Origin: Cryphonectria parasitica EP155 | Taxonomy: Eukaryota > Ascomycota > Sordariomycetes > Diaporthales > Cryphonectriaceae | Length of the DNA: 64,000 bases | Assembly: GCF_011745365.1 (NCBI RefSeq) | Contig: NW_024468910.1 | Coordinates: forward strand, 248,001 to 312,000 | Reading direction: 5' to 3' | Shown: piece by piece, positions 43,623 to 54,363 of the stretch | Position numbering within the stretch: the stretch's first letter is position 1 | Layout of the letters: the number at the start of each line of letters is the position of its first letter | The notes under the pieces: model-generated | Database searches by the model: none | The model's input: only the letters and a program-made list of their open reading frames with translations | Told to the model about the DNA's origin: nothing | Translations under genes and position numbers: made by a program

Positions 43623-44197
43623 AAATCAACCCGCCTCCTGGAGAAATCAACCCGCCCCCCACCGGCGCTATACCTAAAGTAAACAGCCATCTAAGTGCAC
43701 AGCCATTTTTCATACTGTGCTAGATATCAAATTACCTGTACTCATCAGCTGCCTGAGTCAGCTCTTGAGAAGCCATCTGCTGCTAGCAATTGTACCAGAG
43801 CCAGCTCTGGAGTAGTACATACGAACTGAGTGAAAGGAATCAGTAAAATACATCTCATACATAGAATTTTGTGAGCACATGTCCTGTGCTGGAGATGCGT
43901 ATGTATGAGATGTTGCAAAATTCAGTTGGCGGTGTGTTACAAGTACAGACCATGTGCTCACATGCAGTGCGCTCGTTGTAAGGCTGCGTGTATGTATGTA
44001 CGCAGGGATGTCATGAGTGTACTGCATGTTCTCACCAAATATATGTGAGCATATGCAGTGCGCTTGTGTTGAGGCTGCATGCGCAATTTACAAGATCTCT
44101 GTTATGGCTTACAGTGTGGGCGCTGTGCGGTATGTTTTGCTAAATACGGCTAGAGCGGTGGGGGGCGGGTTGATTCCTCCAAGAGGCGGGTTGATTT
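43623..44197. mobile_element. TA-flanked MITE, 575 bp, 42-bp TIRs
   Basis: TIRs 43623-43664 and 44156-44197 differ at two positions. Each contains AATCAACCCGCC twice. TA lies on both sides (43621-43622, 44198-44199). The interior has no ORF; it holds several imperfect copies of GTGAGCA(C/T)ATG. Tc1/mariner-type MITE by its TA target. Confidence 0.9.
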
Positions 44198-44199
44198 TA

Positions 44200-46930
44200 C
44201 CAAGTCGCAAAGCATGATACGGAATGTGCCAGACACAAACTAGCGAAAACGGGGCGCGTAAAATCCGAGGAATGATGATGCCATCGACGCCAATATGTGT
44301 CATAGTGTCCACGACGCTCTCCCATCTCACACCCTCAGGCCTATATTTCATGTGTCTGAGTGCCTCACCACTATCACCCTATTCATCATTACTTGCCTGG
44401 CAAACCCAATCGACGTTACAGTGCCAAAAGTATTGCATTGCACAATTCGCAGTACGCATTCAGGGCTCGCTGTCTACCCATTGCCAAGCTACAGAATCCG
44501 TACATCTCCTCGAGAGCAAGGGCAGTGATAGCACCAGCATTGGTCAATCGTCTGTCTCTAGTCTCAGAACGGAGTTGCGGCGTCTGGGCTCTGGGGCCAA
44601 CACTGTAATCGCCCTCTTCGGGTTCTTGTCAACGAAGGCAGGGAGAACCGTGTTGTCGCTTCTTGTTCGCGTCAACGCCGTCATCTCCCTCTTCCAGACA
44701 ACCCGGGGGCAGGGCGGCCTGTGTTGCAGGCAGCCCTGAGTTTGGACAGTTGTCTTTGTTAACTCGATCCAATATGTGCTTCGGCCTCGACTTCGGCATC
44801 AATCGACACAGAGTCAAGGCTGCTCTATTTAGTTCTCAGGACACATTGCAGGAGGCGAAGTGGGCAGGACGGACCATGGATACTGGCACGCACCGTCAGT
44901 AAAGCACATCATAGCTGCTGCTATGGTGAACTTCCCGAAACAGTGTGAGCTTATTGGAAGCCATACGCCTCGAAACTATCACATTTCCACAGCTCCTTAC
45001 CTTGTGGGAGAATCATGGTGTGACCCTCGAAGATGAAGCAGCTTCAATCCTTGTAATACTTCCCAGTCCCTCTCTGCAATCGCACTTTGTTTAGTCTCGA
45101 AACCTTATTGATAATGATGCAGAAGCTTTTGCTGTTTGACGGAAGCGAAACGGCCCTGTTCGACGAAGAAGGTTTGGCCAAGAAGCTTCGCATCATTGAT
45201 GACATATTTACCATAGTATCGAAGTACCAGATGAACGGTTTAGAAAGAGGAGTGTTGATGTTTGTGGAATTAATTCGGCAGTGTTCATCGACTTGGCCAA
45301 ATCCTCTTCCGGATACTTGGTCCTGGCCGTTATCCTCTCCACCGACAGGGGGATGTTCTTCACCTAGAGCCTGGATCGCACCAAGTTCGAGTGAACCTCC
45401 GGGAAGAAAGCAAGCATAACGTAAATAGTTGTGTTACAACGTCGCCACCGGGCCTTCCGAGCGCCTCTAGGCCATCGCACTCTGCCTCGCCTCCAAACCC
45501 AGCAACCCTTGGCCTTTCCTCTTTCGGCCCCCTGCATCCATCCTAAGAGCCAACGCCAAAGGAACCGAAACCAACAATCGCCCCAACGCCGTCGCAGTGC
45601 TCGGATTTTAGAGCGTTCAAACATGCAGGCCGATACACATCCAGCTGCAGCTGTTACAAGGCCATCGCATAAACGATCGAGACGTGCAGGGGACAAATGA
45701 AAGCAGACTAGAGCTTGAAGGTAAGGCGATTGACCACAGTTCATTGAAACTTCAAGTCAGGGGCAAATAACTGACTGCCTCTTAAATGCCAGATACATGA
45801 GCTGGCCCTCTTTCTCGACACATGACATAAGTGCGCACAAAGTTTGGGATATGCGTTAGGTTGACGGTATATAAATTTTGTGTGTCATACACCTCGGGCT
45901 TTGGCCTGTTGGTCATGCAGTCTTTTAAATTGGTCATGCCACCACTGCCAGCGTTCCACGCAAGTCAAGTCAAGTTAAGCGGTAGCCTGTAAATTGACTT
46001 GCTAGCAAATTTGGCCGCTTGCTTGTCAAAGTTCAGTCCTCTGCTGACAGCTTCTGCAGCAAAAACTTATGGCCCGTCCCTTGGTGAACACAAACATAAT
46101 CATGACTAGTCTTTCAGATGTATCCGGTGTCGAAAGACTAGTTACAGTTATATCTAGCCATTTCGAACTTACCAATCCTTCAAGCTTGAGAACTCTCTTC
46201 ACTCGAACCTTCTGTACTAATCTTGGGCAGACATACAGCCGGCGGGTACCCTGCCTGGCCAAGTGGGGAGAAAACCCCAGATACGCCATTCTAGCGGACT
46301 GAACGGGAAGGAAATGTCTTTACAAGCGTCGAATACGAACCCAACATCGAACTGTATGATGGTTTGGTTGACGACGACTTTGGGATTCTGGGGTCGGTGG
46401 GTGGGGCTGCTCTGCTTGGGTGACAAACCAAGGCGCTCCTCCAAGCCGCGCGCGATGGGCGGTGATGGCACGGCCGAGGTGGCCCATGTCACCGTCAACA
46501 GGGGAGCAGCAGCGCAACAACCTCGACACCACCATCGCCTCCTCTCCTTGCTTGCTTCCTATCGTTGTTATCCCAAGAAAAATAGGAATGATAAGTTCCA
46601 GGCCTCCCGGATGGTTGCTCTCGCCGCTGCACTTATTCGGCTTCTCGGCCATGACCGTATCCTAGCATCAGATCATGCATGCACGGAGAGAGATTGAGGT
46701 CAATTCACGCCTTGGTGGCCTCCTCAGACTACACAGCAGGCAACACAGAATGTTAGACACAAGTGCGTCCCGGTCATAGTGTGCAGATAGCCCCTCCTCC
46801 CCTCGTACCCTCGCCCATGCGGACTAATGATATGCGCCGTCTCTATACGAGGATCAACCCTCCGATCATTCCATGCCGGTAGGGGGATTGGGGGGGGGGG
46901 GGGGGTTGGGTTGAGCAAGAACAAGACAAG
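44200..46930. other. Region of decayed accessory ORFs
   Basis: Readable plus-strand patches without a continuous gene: CFGLDFGINRHRVKAALFSS near 44778 (resembles the first phosphate loop of Hsp70/actin-like ATPases), LLEAIRLETITFPQLLTLWE near 44950, KLLLFDGSETALFDEEGLAK near 45125, YSRRVPCLAKWGENPRYAIL near 46240, and VEYEPNIELYDGLVDDDFGI near 46330 in another frame. These may be parts of one Hsp70-like gene broken by stops and shifts; I cannot join them with confidence. A CAAGTCAAG-rich patch at 45955-46030 resembles 26510-26640. A poly-G run is at 46890. Confidence 0.3.
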
Positions 46931-46941
46931 GAGTTACCACC

Positions 46942-47175
46942 AGCTGCACCCGACCCTGTCAGGATAACTGGCACGTGCTCGCCCTCGTAGACAACTTTTG
47001 CCCCGGAGACAAAGATTGTCGCTGGCTGCACCCGACCCTGTCAAGATGACCAGTACACAATCTTGTCACAGGATTTCTTGCCTTCTTCCCCCCCCCCCCC
47101 TCCCCCCCAGCGTGACGATCTTGCGCAGAGAGCCGTCGCCGGCTGCACCCGACCCTGTCAGGATAACCGGTACAC
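46942..47175 (-). repeat. Three copies of the GTCATCCTGACAGGG 3'-flanking repeat
   Basis: On the plus strand GCTGCACCCGACCCTGTCAG or close variants at 46943, 47025 and 47142. They lie downstream of the cassette 2 disordered gene, in the same gene-relative orientation as the two copies after cassette 1. Confidence 0.85.
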
Positions 47176-47281
47176 GAGCCTTGCATACAGAGAATCCTGT
47201 CCGCAGTCTTCCCCAATCACCATCCGCAACGGGCCAGGCCGGGAAAAGAAAAATAAAAAGAAAAGGAGGGGGCATCCGCAA

Positions 47282-48829
47282 CTACATGCCAGGATGGCCA
47301 GCATTACGACTCATCCGCTGCCTCTTGTGCTCTTGTCTCCTCGGCCGAGAAGAGATATGTGTTCCTGGCTGCACCTCGGCCTTGCCGCCCTCTCCAAGAC
47401 GAACAAGCTGTGCATCTCCACCCTGTGATAAACGCTGGCGCTGTGCGCGGGTGACCCGAGACAAGGTCGGCCCAGGAGGCGGCGGCGACGGCGGCGGCGG
47501 GTGGGACCACTCCTCCCTGCCAGGTCTCGCATGGCCATGCGCATGCGCTGTCTTCTGTTCTGAATGGCTCACCCTCCTCGTGCGGGGTGCCCGGTTGTTG
47601 CGGACTGCTGTGGCCGGGAGGACCTGAGGGCTGCGGCCTAAGGAAGACGTCTTGCCAGAGCTAGCGCGTGCTCTTCTTGCCCCCGCGGCGGCTGGCTTCC
47701 TTGTCCTCTCGCCTGCCCGTCTCTCGCCCGCCTGAAGCGTATATGCCTGGTCTGCATCGTCCCTGCCGCTGCCGCTGTTGCTGCTGCTGCCGCCCTCCGC
47801 TGGCGGACCCACCGATGTGGCACCTGCCGAGTAGGGAGGGCTCGTGTTTGCCGCCGCCTGTGTCTTTCTCCTCTTGTTCTCTGGATAGAACCCCCGGCTC
47901 TCGGCCTCCTGCGGCTGTGCAGGGCCACAGTCTGCCTCGTCTCTTTGCTGGTCCCGCTTTCTCTTCTTACCGTGTGTGCTCGTGGCCGCGGAGGCGGGGG
48001 GTGGAGCTGCTGTTGGTGTTGGTGGTAGTGGTGATGATGACGACGTCTGTGTCTTGTCGTCTCCTGTCTGTAGGGCTGGAGACTGTTGAGGCCGGCGGCG
48101 GGTGCGCCTCGAGCTCTTCGGGGCCCGGGTTCGCTTCTGGACCCTGCTGCCCGAAGTTCTCGACAGGCCCCCGGCCTGGTTGGGCTGCGCACGCACCGCT
48201 GCGCGCCTGGGCGGCTTAGTCGCTGTTCGCATCGGTCGTGCGGGCGCCTGAGGCTCAGCGGACGAGGCGCGCGAGGGCGCCGTGACAAAGGACGGCGTTT
48301 CCGACTCGGCTCGTGTAGCGAGGGGCGCGGGAGGGAGGGGAGGGTCGGGTTGGGCCTGCGGCGGTGGTTGCGGCCTCGCTCGCCGGTTTTTGGGCAGGAA
48401 ATTGGCAAAGAAGCTGGTTATGCTATCAAAAGAACCATAATAAACAACCTTCCATAAGTCGGCATATTGTTGCATATCCAGCAGCTCAATAGGAGCTCCT
48501 TGAAACAAACCTTGCACTGATACTAAGAATAATCTCTTAATCTCCTCATGCCTTATATCCCGCCGCTCAGAGAGCAGCCTGAAGAGCTCATCACAGTCTC
48601 GCGCAATGGTGCTGAGGTAGGCCACATCCCGGCAGAAGGCGTTTGTATCAAGCAGCGCTATCGTAGTCGTGTTGAACCGCGGTGCGAGGACGGTAAAGAC
48701 ATCTTGCTTGTCCATCCCAAACTTCTCGGCCGGCCAGTCGTGGGAGGGGTTCTCCGAGAAATAGCCTTCGTGATACCGCCGAAACTGTTCGGGCCAGTCT
48801 GCGGCCCATGGGTTGGGATTAGGAGGCAT
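47282..48829 (-). CDS. Disordered basic nuclear-type protein, cassette 2
   Basis: 515 residues from the ATG at 48827-48829 (an in-frame ATG 19 codons upstream is less likely). Residues 1-150 are ordered: WPEQFRRYHEGYFSENPSHD, FTVLAPRFNTTTIALLDTNA, CDELFRLLSERRDI, SITSFFANFLPKN. From ~155 it is Pro/Arg/Ser-rich with nuclear-signal-like KKRKR and NKRRK. At about 440-475 it has SRVTRAQRQRLSQ, then QLVRLGEGGKAEVQ, shared with cassette 1. The N-termini of the two proteins are unrelated by eye. Divergent from the kinase at 49344. Confidence 0.72.
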   Translation of the reverse strand: MPPNPNPWAADWPEQFRRYHEGYFSENPSHDWPAEKFGMDKQDVFTVLAPRFNTTTIALLDTNAFCRDVAYLSTIARDCDELFRLLSERRDIRHEEIKRLFLVSVQGLFQGAPIELLDMQQYADLWKVVYYGSFDSITSFFANFLPKNRRARPQPPPQAQPDPPLPPAPLATRAESETPSFVTAPSRASSAEPQAPARPMRTATKPPRRAAVRAQPNQAGGLSRTSGSRVQKRTRAPKSSRRTRRRPQQSPALQTGDDKTQTSSSSPLPPTPTAAPPPASAATSTHGKKRKRDQQRDEADCGPAQPQEAESRGFYPENKRRKTQAAANTSPPYSAGATSVGPPAEGGSSSNSGSGRDDADQAYTLQAGERRAGERTRKPAAAGARRARASSGKTSSLGRSPQVLPATAVRNNRAPRTRRVSHSEQKTAHAHGHARPGREEWSHPPPPSPPPPGPTLSRVTRAQRQRLSQGGDAQLVRLGEGGKAEVQPGTHISSRPRRQEHKRQRMSRNAGHPGM

Positions 48830-49343
48830 TAAGAGAGGCAGCAGGATGGACTTGAGATCGAGAAGAAGATAGACACGAAAAAGCAATGTCTGTTGTTGTA
48901 GTATTGTTTATAGAATGGGAATGTCAGAACACCTGGTACGGAAGCTAGGCGAAATCACAATAATATAAGCAGGAGACAGGCTTGAAGAGGTAGCTGGAAA
49001 GGCGATATGCTGGCTATGTAGGGGAGAGTAGCACGTGCTCTGCTAGCGCCCTGAAGGCGCCTTAGCGGTGGCGCCACTCCTGACAGGGAAGCACTGAGTG
49101 GAGCAAGCAAGCAGATTTTTCCGAGGCTCCTAACGCGTTAAGCGCTCCTAGCCCCGCAACCGCGTGGCACCTAAACTGAGTTCCCACCTGCTGATCTACA
49201 GGGCATAAATCCGCGTGGCTGGGCTCGCAAAGAGGCTAGGGATTCCTGCTCTTGAATCCAAAGATAATATATACCCTTTTGTACGATTATAGCAGCTGCG
49301 GTCGTGGTTTTTCTCAGAGTAGCATCATTTACAGCTCAGCAAG
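48830..49343. promoter_or_regulatory. Divergent promoter interval, cassette 2
   Basis: 514 bp between the two start codons, with no ORF. GATAATATATACCC near 49262 is TATA-like on the kinase side. It would allow co-expression of the pair. Confidence 0.5.
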
Positions 49344-51472
49344 ATGTCAGGCACGACCCCCAGCCCCACCCCATTAACTGCCGAGCTAAGGGAGCAGCTA
49401 CGCGCCGCCCATGGGGGCAATCCCGCTCTGTGTTCTGCTGTAACATGTCTGGTCCTCGAAAGCCCGACAGGTCTCCCTTCTTCCGAGCAAAGCCTGATCG
49501 ACCTGAGATCATCAGTGCTCCCGGCGGACCGGTCTACATCTAGCACAGCAGAAAATGCTGCTGTGCGCAATGCATCGCTCATCTCGACAGCCCCGTGGGA
49601 CAATGTGATTTCAACAGATTCCTCCCCTACCCAGAATCCCGAGCCCGAGTCAGAGCCACAACAGTTTTATACAGCCCACACGAACATCATTCATGATAGT
49701 GATCATCTGCTGCACGAGTCCGACCAGAGCCTGCTGGCTGTTGTTGCTGCGCATGTTCAGGCAGCATCCGTCAACCCGCAGATAGATATGCTGCCCCGGC
49801 TGAGAGTTCTTTTTGAACAACTCGATGTGGGCGACCAGCAGCTAGCAGTGGACACCCGACATGCCTCTTTCTCTACCGAGACAGCAGCCAAGCAATACAA
49901 GGTGCTAGGTGCGACGCATACTCGTACCGAGACGGAGTGTGCACTGGTAATCGGCGATCTCCGGATTGCTATCCTGTTTGTCCCGTGGAAAGACCAGGCT
50001 CTTCTGATCAACAACTCGTCGGGGCTCCTCCGCCTGACAGGAAGGCCAGACAAGCTGAAAGGGCTCGATATACGGCCCAAGAGATATGAAACTCTCGACC
50101 CGGGCTCTTGGGTTCTCCAGAGCAACAGCACCTGCCTGTGGCTGCAGCTCCGACCGTGCCGCTATGATCTCCTTCTCGAGGAGCATACGAAAAAGAGAAC
50201 AGCTCGGGCCGTGTCGTCGTCTTCCAAGGCAGCTCGGCTCTCAGTGGACCACCAGCGCAGCAGCACGAGGGCCAGCATTGCCGACCTGCATTCCGATCCC
50301 GAGGACGCTGCGAAGAGTCTCATCTGGAAGGCCGTTGCGCATGAGATTGACGATCTGGCCAACCTCGGCATTCCCCTGGGCCGCGCCTTGCACATACTTG
50401 ATCACACTACGGCTGCGGTCGAGTACTCTATAAGGCGCCTTGATGGCTGGTTGGTAACCAGAAGCCACGGGCTTATCTTCAAGGCCGTCTGGTGCAGGAC
50501 CGCACAACAGTCCCGAGTTGTTATTGTGAAGATGCACAAACCTGCCGCAGGTGATGAAAATTCGGTGCGAAACGCTGTCGATCGCTGGAAGAGGGAAGTG
50601 AAGATGCATCGTGGTCTGCAACATGTACGCTTCCTTTTTATTTTTTCTTTCTTTCTTTCTTTTTTTTTTTTCGTTTATGTACAACAAATTCTCCTTGATA
50701 TTTCTGACTATGTCCTCGCTTCCCCCAGCCATGCATTGCCAGCCTTGTAGCATTTGATGCTCGCCTGCTGGTGCTTCTTGTGGAGCTGAAGAATGCTCAT
50801 GATCTGGGCAGCCTCCAATGGTGTTACCCACGAAACTCATCAAGGGCTAGCCATTTCAAGGGAACCATCGATGATGCTTATACCATCTGTGCTGATATGG
50901 CGAGTGCGCTGAGCTACCTACAAGACAAGGACATTATCCATGATGATATTAAGGCGCTGAATATCTTATATCATAGACAAAACGGCGCTACACTTATCGA
51001 CTTTGGGCTCAGCCATTTCGTGAGCGAAGGCATCACCCAAACGGGTGGATCACCATGGTACAAGGAACCTGCTACACAACTAACTAATCAAAATGAGACG
51101 ATATTGGGCGATATATTCTCGTTGGGTGTTGTAATGCTGTATCTGATGGGCGAGATCTCTCTTCCCGATCAGCAACCCGGGTGGTCCATCCGTGATGCTA
51201 TTCTGTACAAACCCGAAGCAGTAGCCTCGCAGAGAGCATGGTTCGAGATGCTGGAAATCAAAAGACAAGCTTTCGAGATGCCACCGCCCGGACGCGCGAG
51301 CACTAAGGAGGCAAAACTCCGTGACCTTGTCAGCAAGATGCTGCTCCCTAGGTCGGAACGCATCAGTGCCCGAGATCTGGCGAGGAAGTTGGGTTCAGAG
51401 CAGGGACGGTCTGCCTCAGGGGAAAGTAACTATGGTCCCCAGAGACGGCTGGAATATGGACTAGCCGACTGA
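49344..51472 (+). CDS. Atypical protein kinase, cassette 2 (intact)
   Basis: Exons 49344-50624 and 50729-51472, intron 50625-50728 (GTACGC...CCCCAG, T-rich), 674 residues. Residues 1-350 are a fungus-specific N-terminal region of unknown fold (LRVLFEQLDVGDQQLAVDTR, VPWKDQALLINNSSGLLRLT). The kinase-like domain spans ~365-655: no clear glycine loop (WLVTRSHGLIFKAVW), IVKM as the lysine motif, catalytic loop HDDIKALNIL (498-507; HDD where HRD is usual), IDFG (517-520), WYKEPA in the activation segment, and LGVVMLYLMG as helix F. Asp and Lys catalytic positions are kept, so activity is possible. Pairs with the protein at 47282. Confidence 0.82.
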
Positions 51473-51954
51473 TCGGGGTTTCGGGGTTAGAATTCAGGAT
51501 AAGTTGTGCTCGGGTCTTGTATTTCATTTTGCACTAAAAAAAAAAAAACATAAGAGTTGTCTCTTTCGAAGCTCGTACCACTATGACAACAATCCGCCCC
51601 TCTGTAAAGAGCAGCATTCCTCTTCCGAGGTCCGTCGGGTTCCTCACTTGGATTCGGGGAGCTGCTTTGACTTAACTCTGTTTGTGGAAATGAATGGGAC
51701 GGAAGCCGGGCAAGCAAAGCAAGCCTATGACGGCCGAGATGGATGCCATGACAATGGCCGCTGAAGAAGCTCGGTAAGCTTGTAGGGTTCACATCACTGC
51801 GGGGTAGAGTTCTCTTTTTCCTTAATATTTTTTTTTTTTTTTAATTTTTTTGAATAAATTTGTTTTTCGTCTTCTCGCGCAGTTTAGTGCTGATCGTAAA
51901 GCTACGCGAAATATTTTCAAGTATAACGCGTATATGCTAATAGTGGCGCGATTT
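51473..51954. other. No gene recognised
   Basis: Kinase 3' flank with poly-A and poly-T runs (51537, 51828) and short frames lacking motifs, up to an abrupt boundary with Gypsy sequence at about 51955. Confidence 0.45.
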
Positions 51955-52974
51955 GATATAAATAATAGCTACAACAGCCTGCACCTCAGCAGCAGCACGA
52001 ATCCGTTCAGCTTCAGCCTCCTCGGCCTCCTCCTTCTCAAGCTCCTTGAGATTCTTGAGACCTCGACGGATAGCCTTGGATATCCTCTCGCGCTACATCC
52101 TTTTCTGCTGATACAACCGAGTCAACCTTAGCTCCAGCTTCTCGATCTCGTTCTTCAATTTTTGGTGTTGTATCGAAGTAAGGAGAAGTTCGGCAGTGTT
52201 GGTTGGTTCTAGGATGTTACACTTCGTATAGCCTTGGGCTACGCACTCGGAACAACGAGAAGAATCCTTGGGAGAAACGGTATACGAAGTCAAACTGCGC
52301 TTATTACAATAGGAGCAAGAATGCATATCGAATCCATTAGAGACAATAGACTGAAAAAGGAAGTTCTTTTGTTTCTTTTTGTCAGAACGAGGATTCGAAG
52401 ATTTGGGTTTTGTAATTCTGTTCAATATCTCGATTAGGAAGGCATGATCCAATGCATAAAGAGCTTGCTAGGAAACTTACGAAAGATCGTTAAGAATAAC
52501 AACTGATAGGAGGGAGATGATGTTATGACCCATCCAACATGCAGATTACAGAGCAGGCTCCGCAAACAAGGGACCAGGTGTTGCAACCCAGCGTCGGACA
52601 ACAGACAGTATTACATAACCCAGGGTTAGGGTTGTAATGGAGGGAGGATCAATGGATCTGCTCGGAGATCCTCAGATCCTCATACCATGGATCAATGGAT
52701 CTGCTAGCAGATCCATAGAGCTATACTGAAGAGCTGGATATATAAGGACACGTTCATTACCACTAGATAGACCACCAGGACATAGCTCTTCAGTCATCAA
52801 TCTAAGTATTCATTTGTCACACACTTGAATAGCCCCAAAGGCGAATGATCAGCACTTGCACGGATTACTCAGTTATATTTCCGTATTCAGTGGATTCTAC
52901 TTTGACACCGCTCTTGTTAGCATAAACCCTTTGTGTACTTCAGATCTTCGGATATTGCAGTGCATATCATTACA
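51955..52974 (+). mobile_element. Gypsy relic B: antisense ORF plus 3' LTR
   Basis: Only the 3' end of a plus-oriented Gypsy copy remains: antisense ORF (51960-52452), hairpin/polypurine tract (GATAGGAGGGAGATGA at about 52505-52520) and LTR 52521-52974 (454 bp, TGTTATGACC...ATTACA). Its U3 palindrome is GGATCTGCTAGCAGATCC, different from A1 and A2. The right side runs straight into pol of relic D. Confidence 0.88.
51960..52452 (-). pseudogene. Antisense zinc-cluster-like ORF, relic B
   Basis: Reads ILNRITKPKSSNPRSDKKKQ, CSYCNKRSLTSY (third Cys now Tyr), SRCSEC, KCNI, then a coiled coil (QHQKLKNEIEKLELRLTRL) and a Glu/Ala-rich helix, cut at about 51960. It lacks the GFDW C-terminus. The start Met appears to have become Ile at ~52424, unless the upstream Met at 52452 is used. 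Confidence 0.8.
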
Positions 52975-54357
52975 TAGCAGCATAGGAAATACCAACAAAC
53001 AATACAGCAGAAGCAGCAAACAACAAACCAGAATATAAGATTGAAAGGATTCTCAAGTATAGAAGCATAGATAGCACGTAAGAATACCTTATCAAGTGGA
53101 AAGATTATCTAGCAAGCGAGAATTTATAGGAATTACAGAAATATGTTGAAAATGCTTAAGAAAAAATAGCTGAGTATTGAAAGAGAAAAACTAGCATCTA
53201 GAACGATCACTCCGCCCCGGACTGAGATCCAGAGGCTTCAAGAACCTCATTCTCCAGAAATCTAGATCAGTTCACTATACTATTCCCCACATTCACGGAA
53301 TTCCAGTCAAACCCCTCAAGAAAAGAATCCGCACCAGCAACAGCGGACCCCTCAGCTACCACAGACTGCACCTCGGCAGCAGCATACATCCGCTCAGCTT
53401 CAGCCTCCTCGGCCTCCGCTTCTTCCAGATCTGCAAGATTCTTGAGACCCCAGTGGAAAGCGCGTATCATCTTCTCCTGCCACATCTTTTTCTGTTGCTA
53501 AAGGCGTATCAGCTTCAGCTCCAAGTCCTCGATTTCATCCTCCAGCTTTTGATGCTGGACAGAGGCAGAGATCAACTCAGCAGCGTTGATCAGCTCGAGC
53601 ATATTGCACTTGGACTGATTGTGCTGAACGCATTGAAGGCAACAAGAAGAGTCTTTTTCAGAGATATCACAGATCTCTAAGCTCAAGCGATCGCAGTAGG
53701 AGCAGGAATGCATCTTAATAGCACTAAAGGAGATTTTGAAAAGAAGAGATTCCCGCTGTTTATTCTTGTTGGAATAAGGATTTAAAGATTTCAGTTTTAT
53801 AACTTTATTCTTCATCTTGATTAGAAAAGCGTAATTATGTATATGAAGAACTTGCAAGAAAACTTACAGAAGATTGTTGAGAACAATGATTAATAGAAGG
53901 GAGATGATATTATAACCTATCTAACATGCAGATTACAAAACAGGCTCTGCTAACAAGGAATCAGATGTTACAATCCAACGTTGAACAACCAATAGGATTA
54001 CATAACCCAGAGTTAGAGTTGTAATGAAGAGAGGATCTATAGATCTGCTCCAGATCTCCAGAGCCTCATACCATGAATCTATAGATCTGCTCCAAATTTC
54101 TAGATCCGCACTGAAGAGCTGAATATATAAGAATACATTCATTACCATTAAATAGACTACCAGGACATAGCTCTTCAGTCGTCAATCTAAGTATTCATTT
54201 GTTACACACTTGAATAGCCCCAAAGGCGAATGAAAGCACTTGCACGGATTACTCATTACTTGTTCCATATTCAGTAGATATCACTTTGATACTGCTCTTG
54301 CTAGCATAAACTCTTTGTGTACTTCAGGATCTTCGGATATTGCAGTGCATCATCACA
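52975..54357 (+). mobile_element. Gypsy relic D: chromodomain end, antisense ORF, LTR
   Basis: Begins with the pol C-terminus (EYKIERILKYRSI then YLIKWKDYLASEN, 53030-53130), then the antisense ORF, polypurine tract (AGAAGGGAGATGA near 53895) and LTR 53908-54357 (TATTATAACC...ATCACA; first dinucleotide TA, expected TG, a G-to-A change). No upstream half in the window. Confidence 0.87.
53267..53857 (-). pseudogene. Antisense zinc-cluster-like ORF, relic D
   Basis: Collinear with the A1 and A2 antisense ORFs: CSYCDRLSLEIC, CLQC, SKCNM (all six Cys kept, C-x2-C-x7-C-x9-C-x2-C-x7-C), coiled coil QHQKLEDEIEDLELKL, one stop near 53495, then EEAEAEEAEAERMYAAAEVQ and GFDWNSVNVGNSIVN. The probable start is the Met at 53815, 92 bp from the LTR. 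Confidence 0.82.
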
Positions 54358-54363
54358 GCTACC

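Noticed and set aside
46880..47110. Poly-G and poly-C tracts as functional elements
   Set aside because: Simple homopolymers (also a common assembly weak point); the interesting signal there is the interspersed 26-nt repeat.
47668..48219. Plus-strand 183-codon frame
   Set aside because: Mirror of the Pro/Arg/Ser-rich coding strand at 47282-48829; low complexity.
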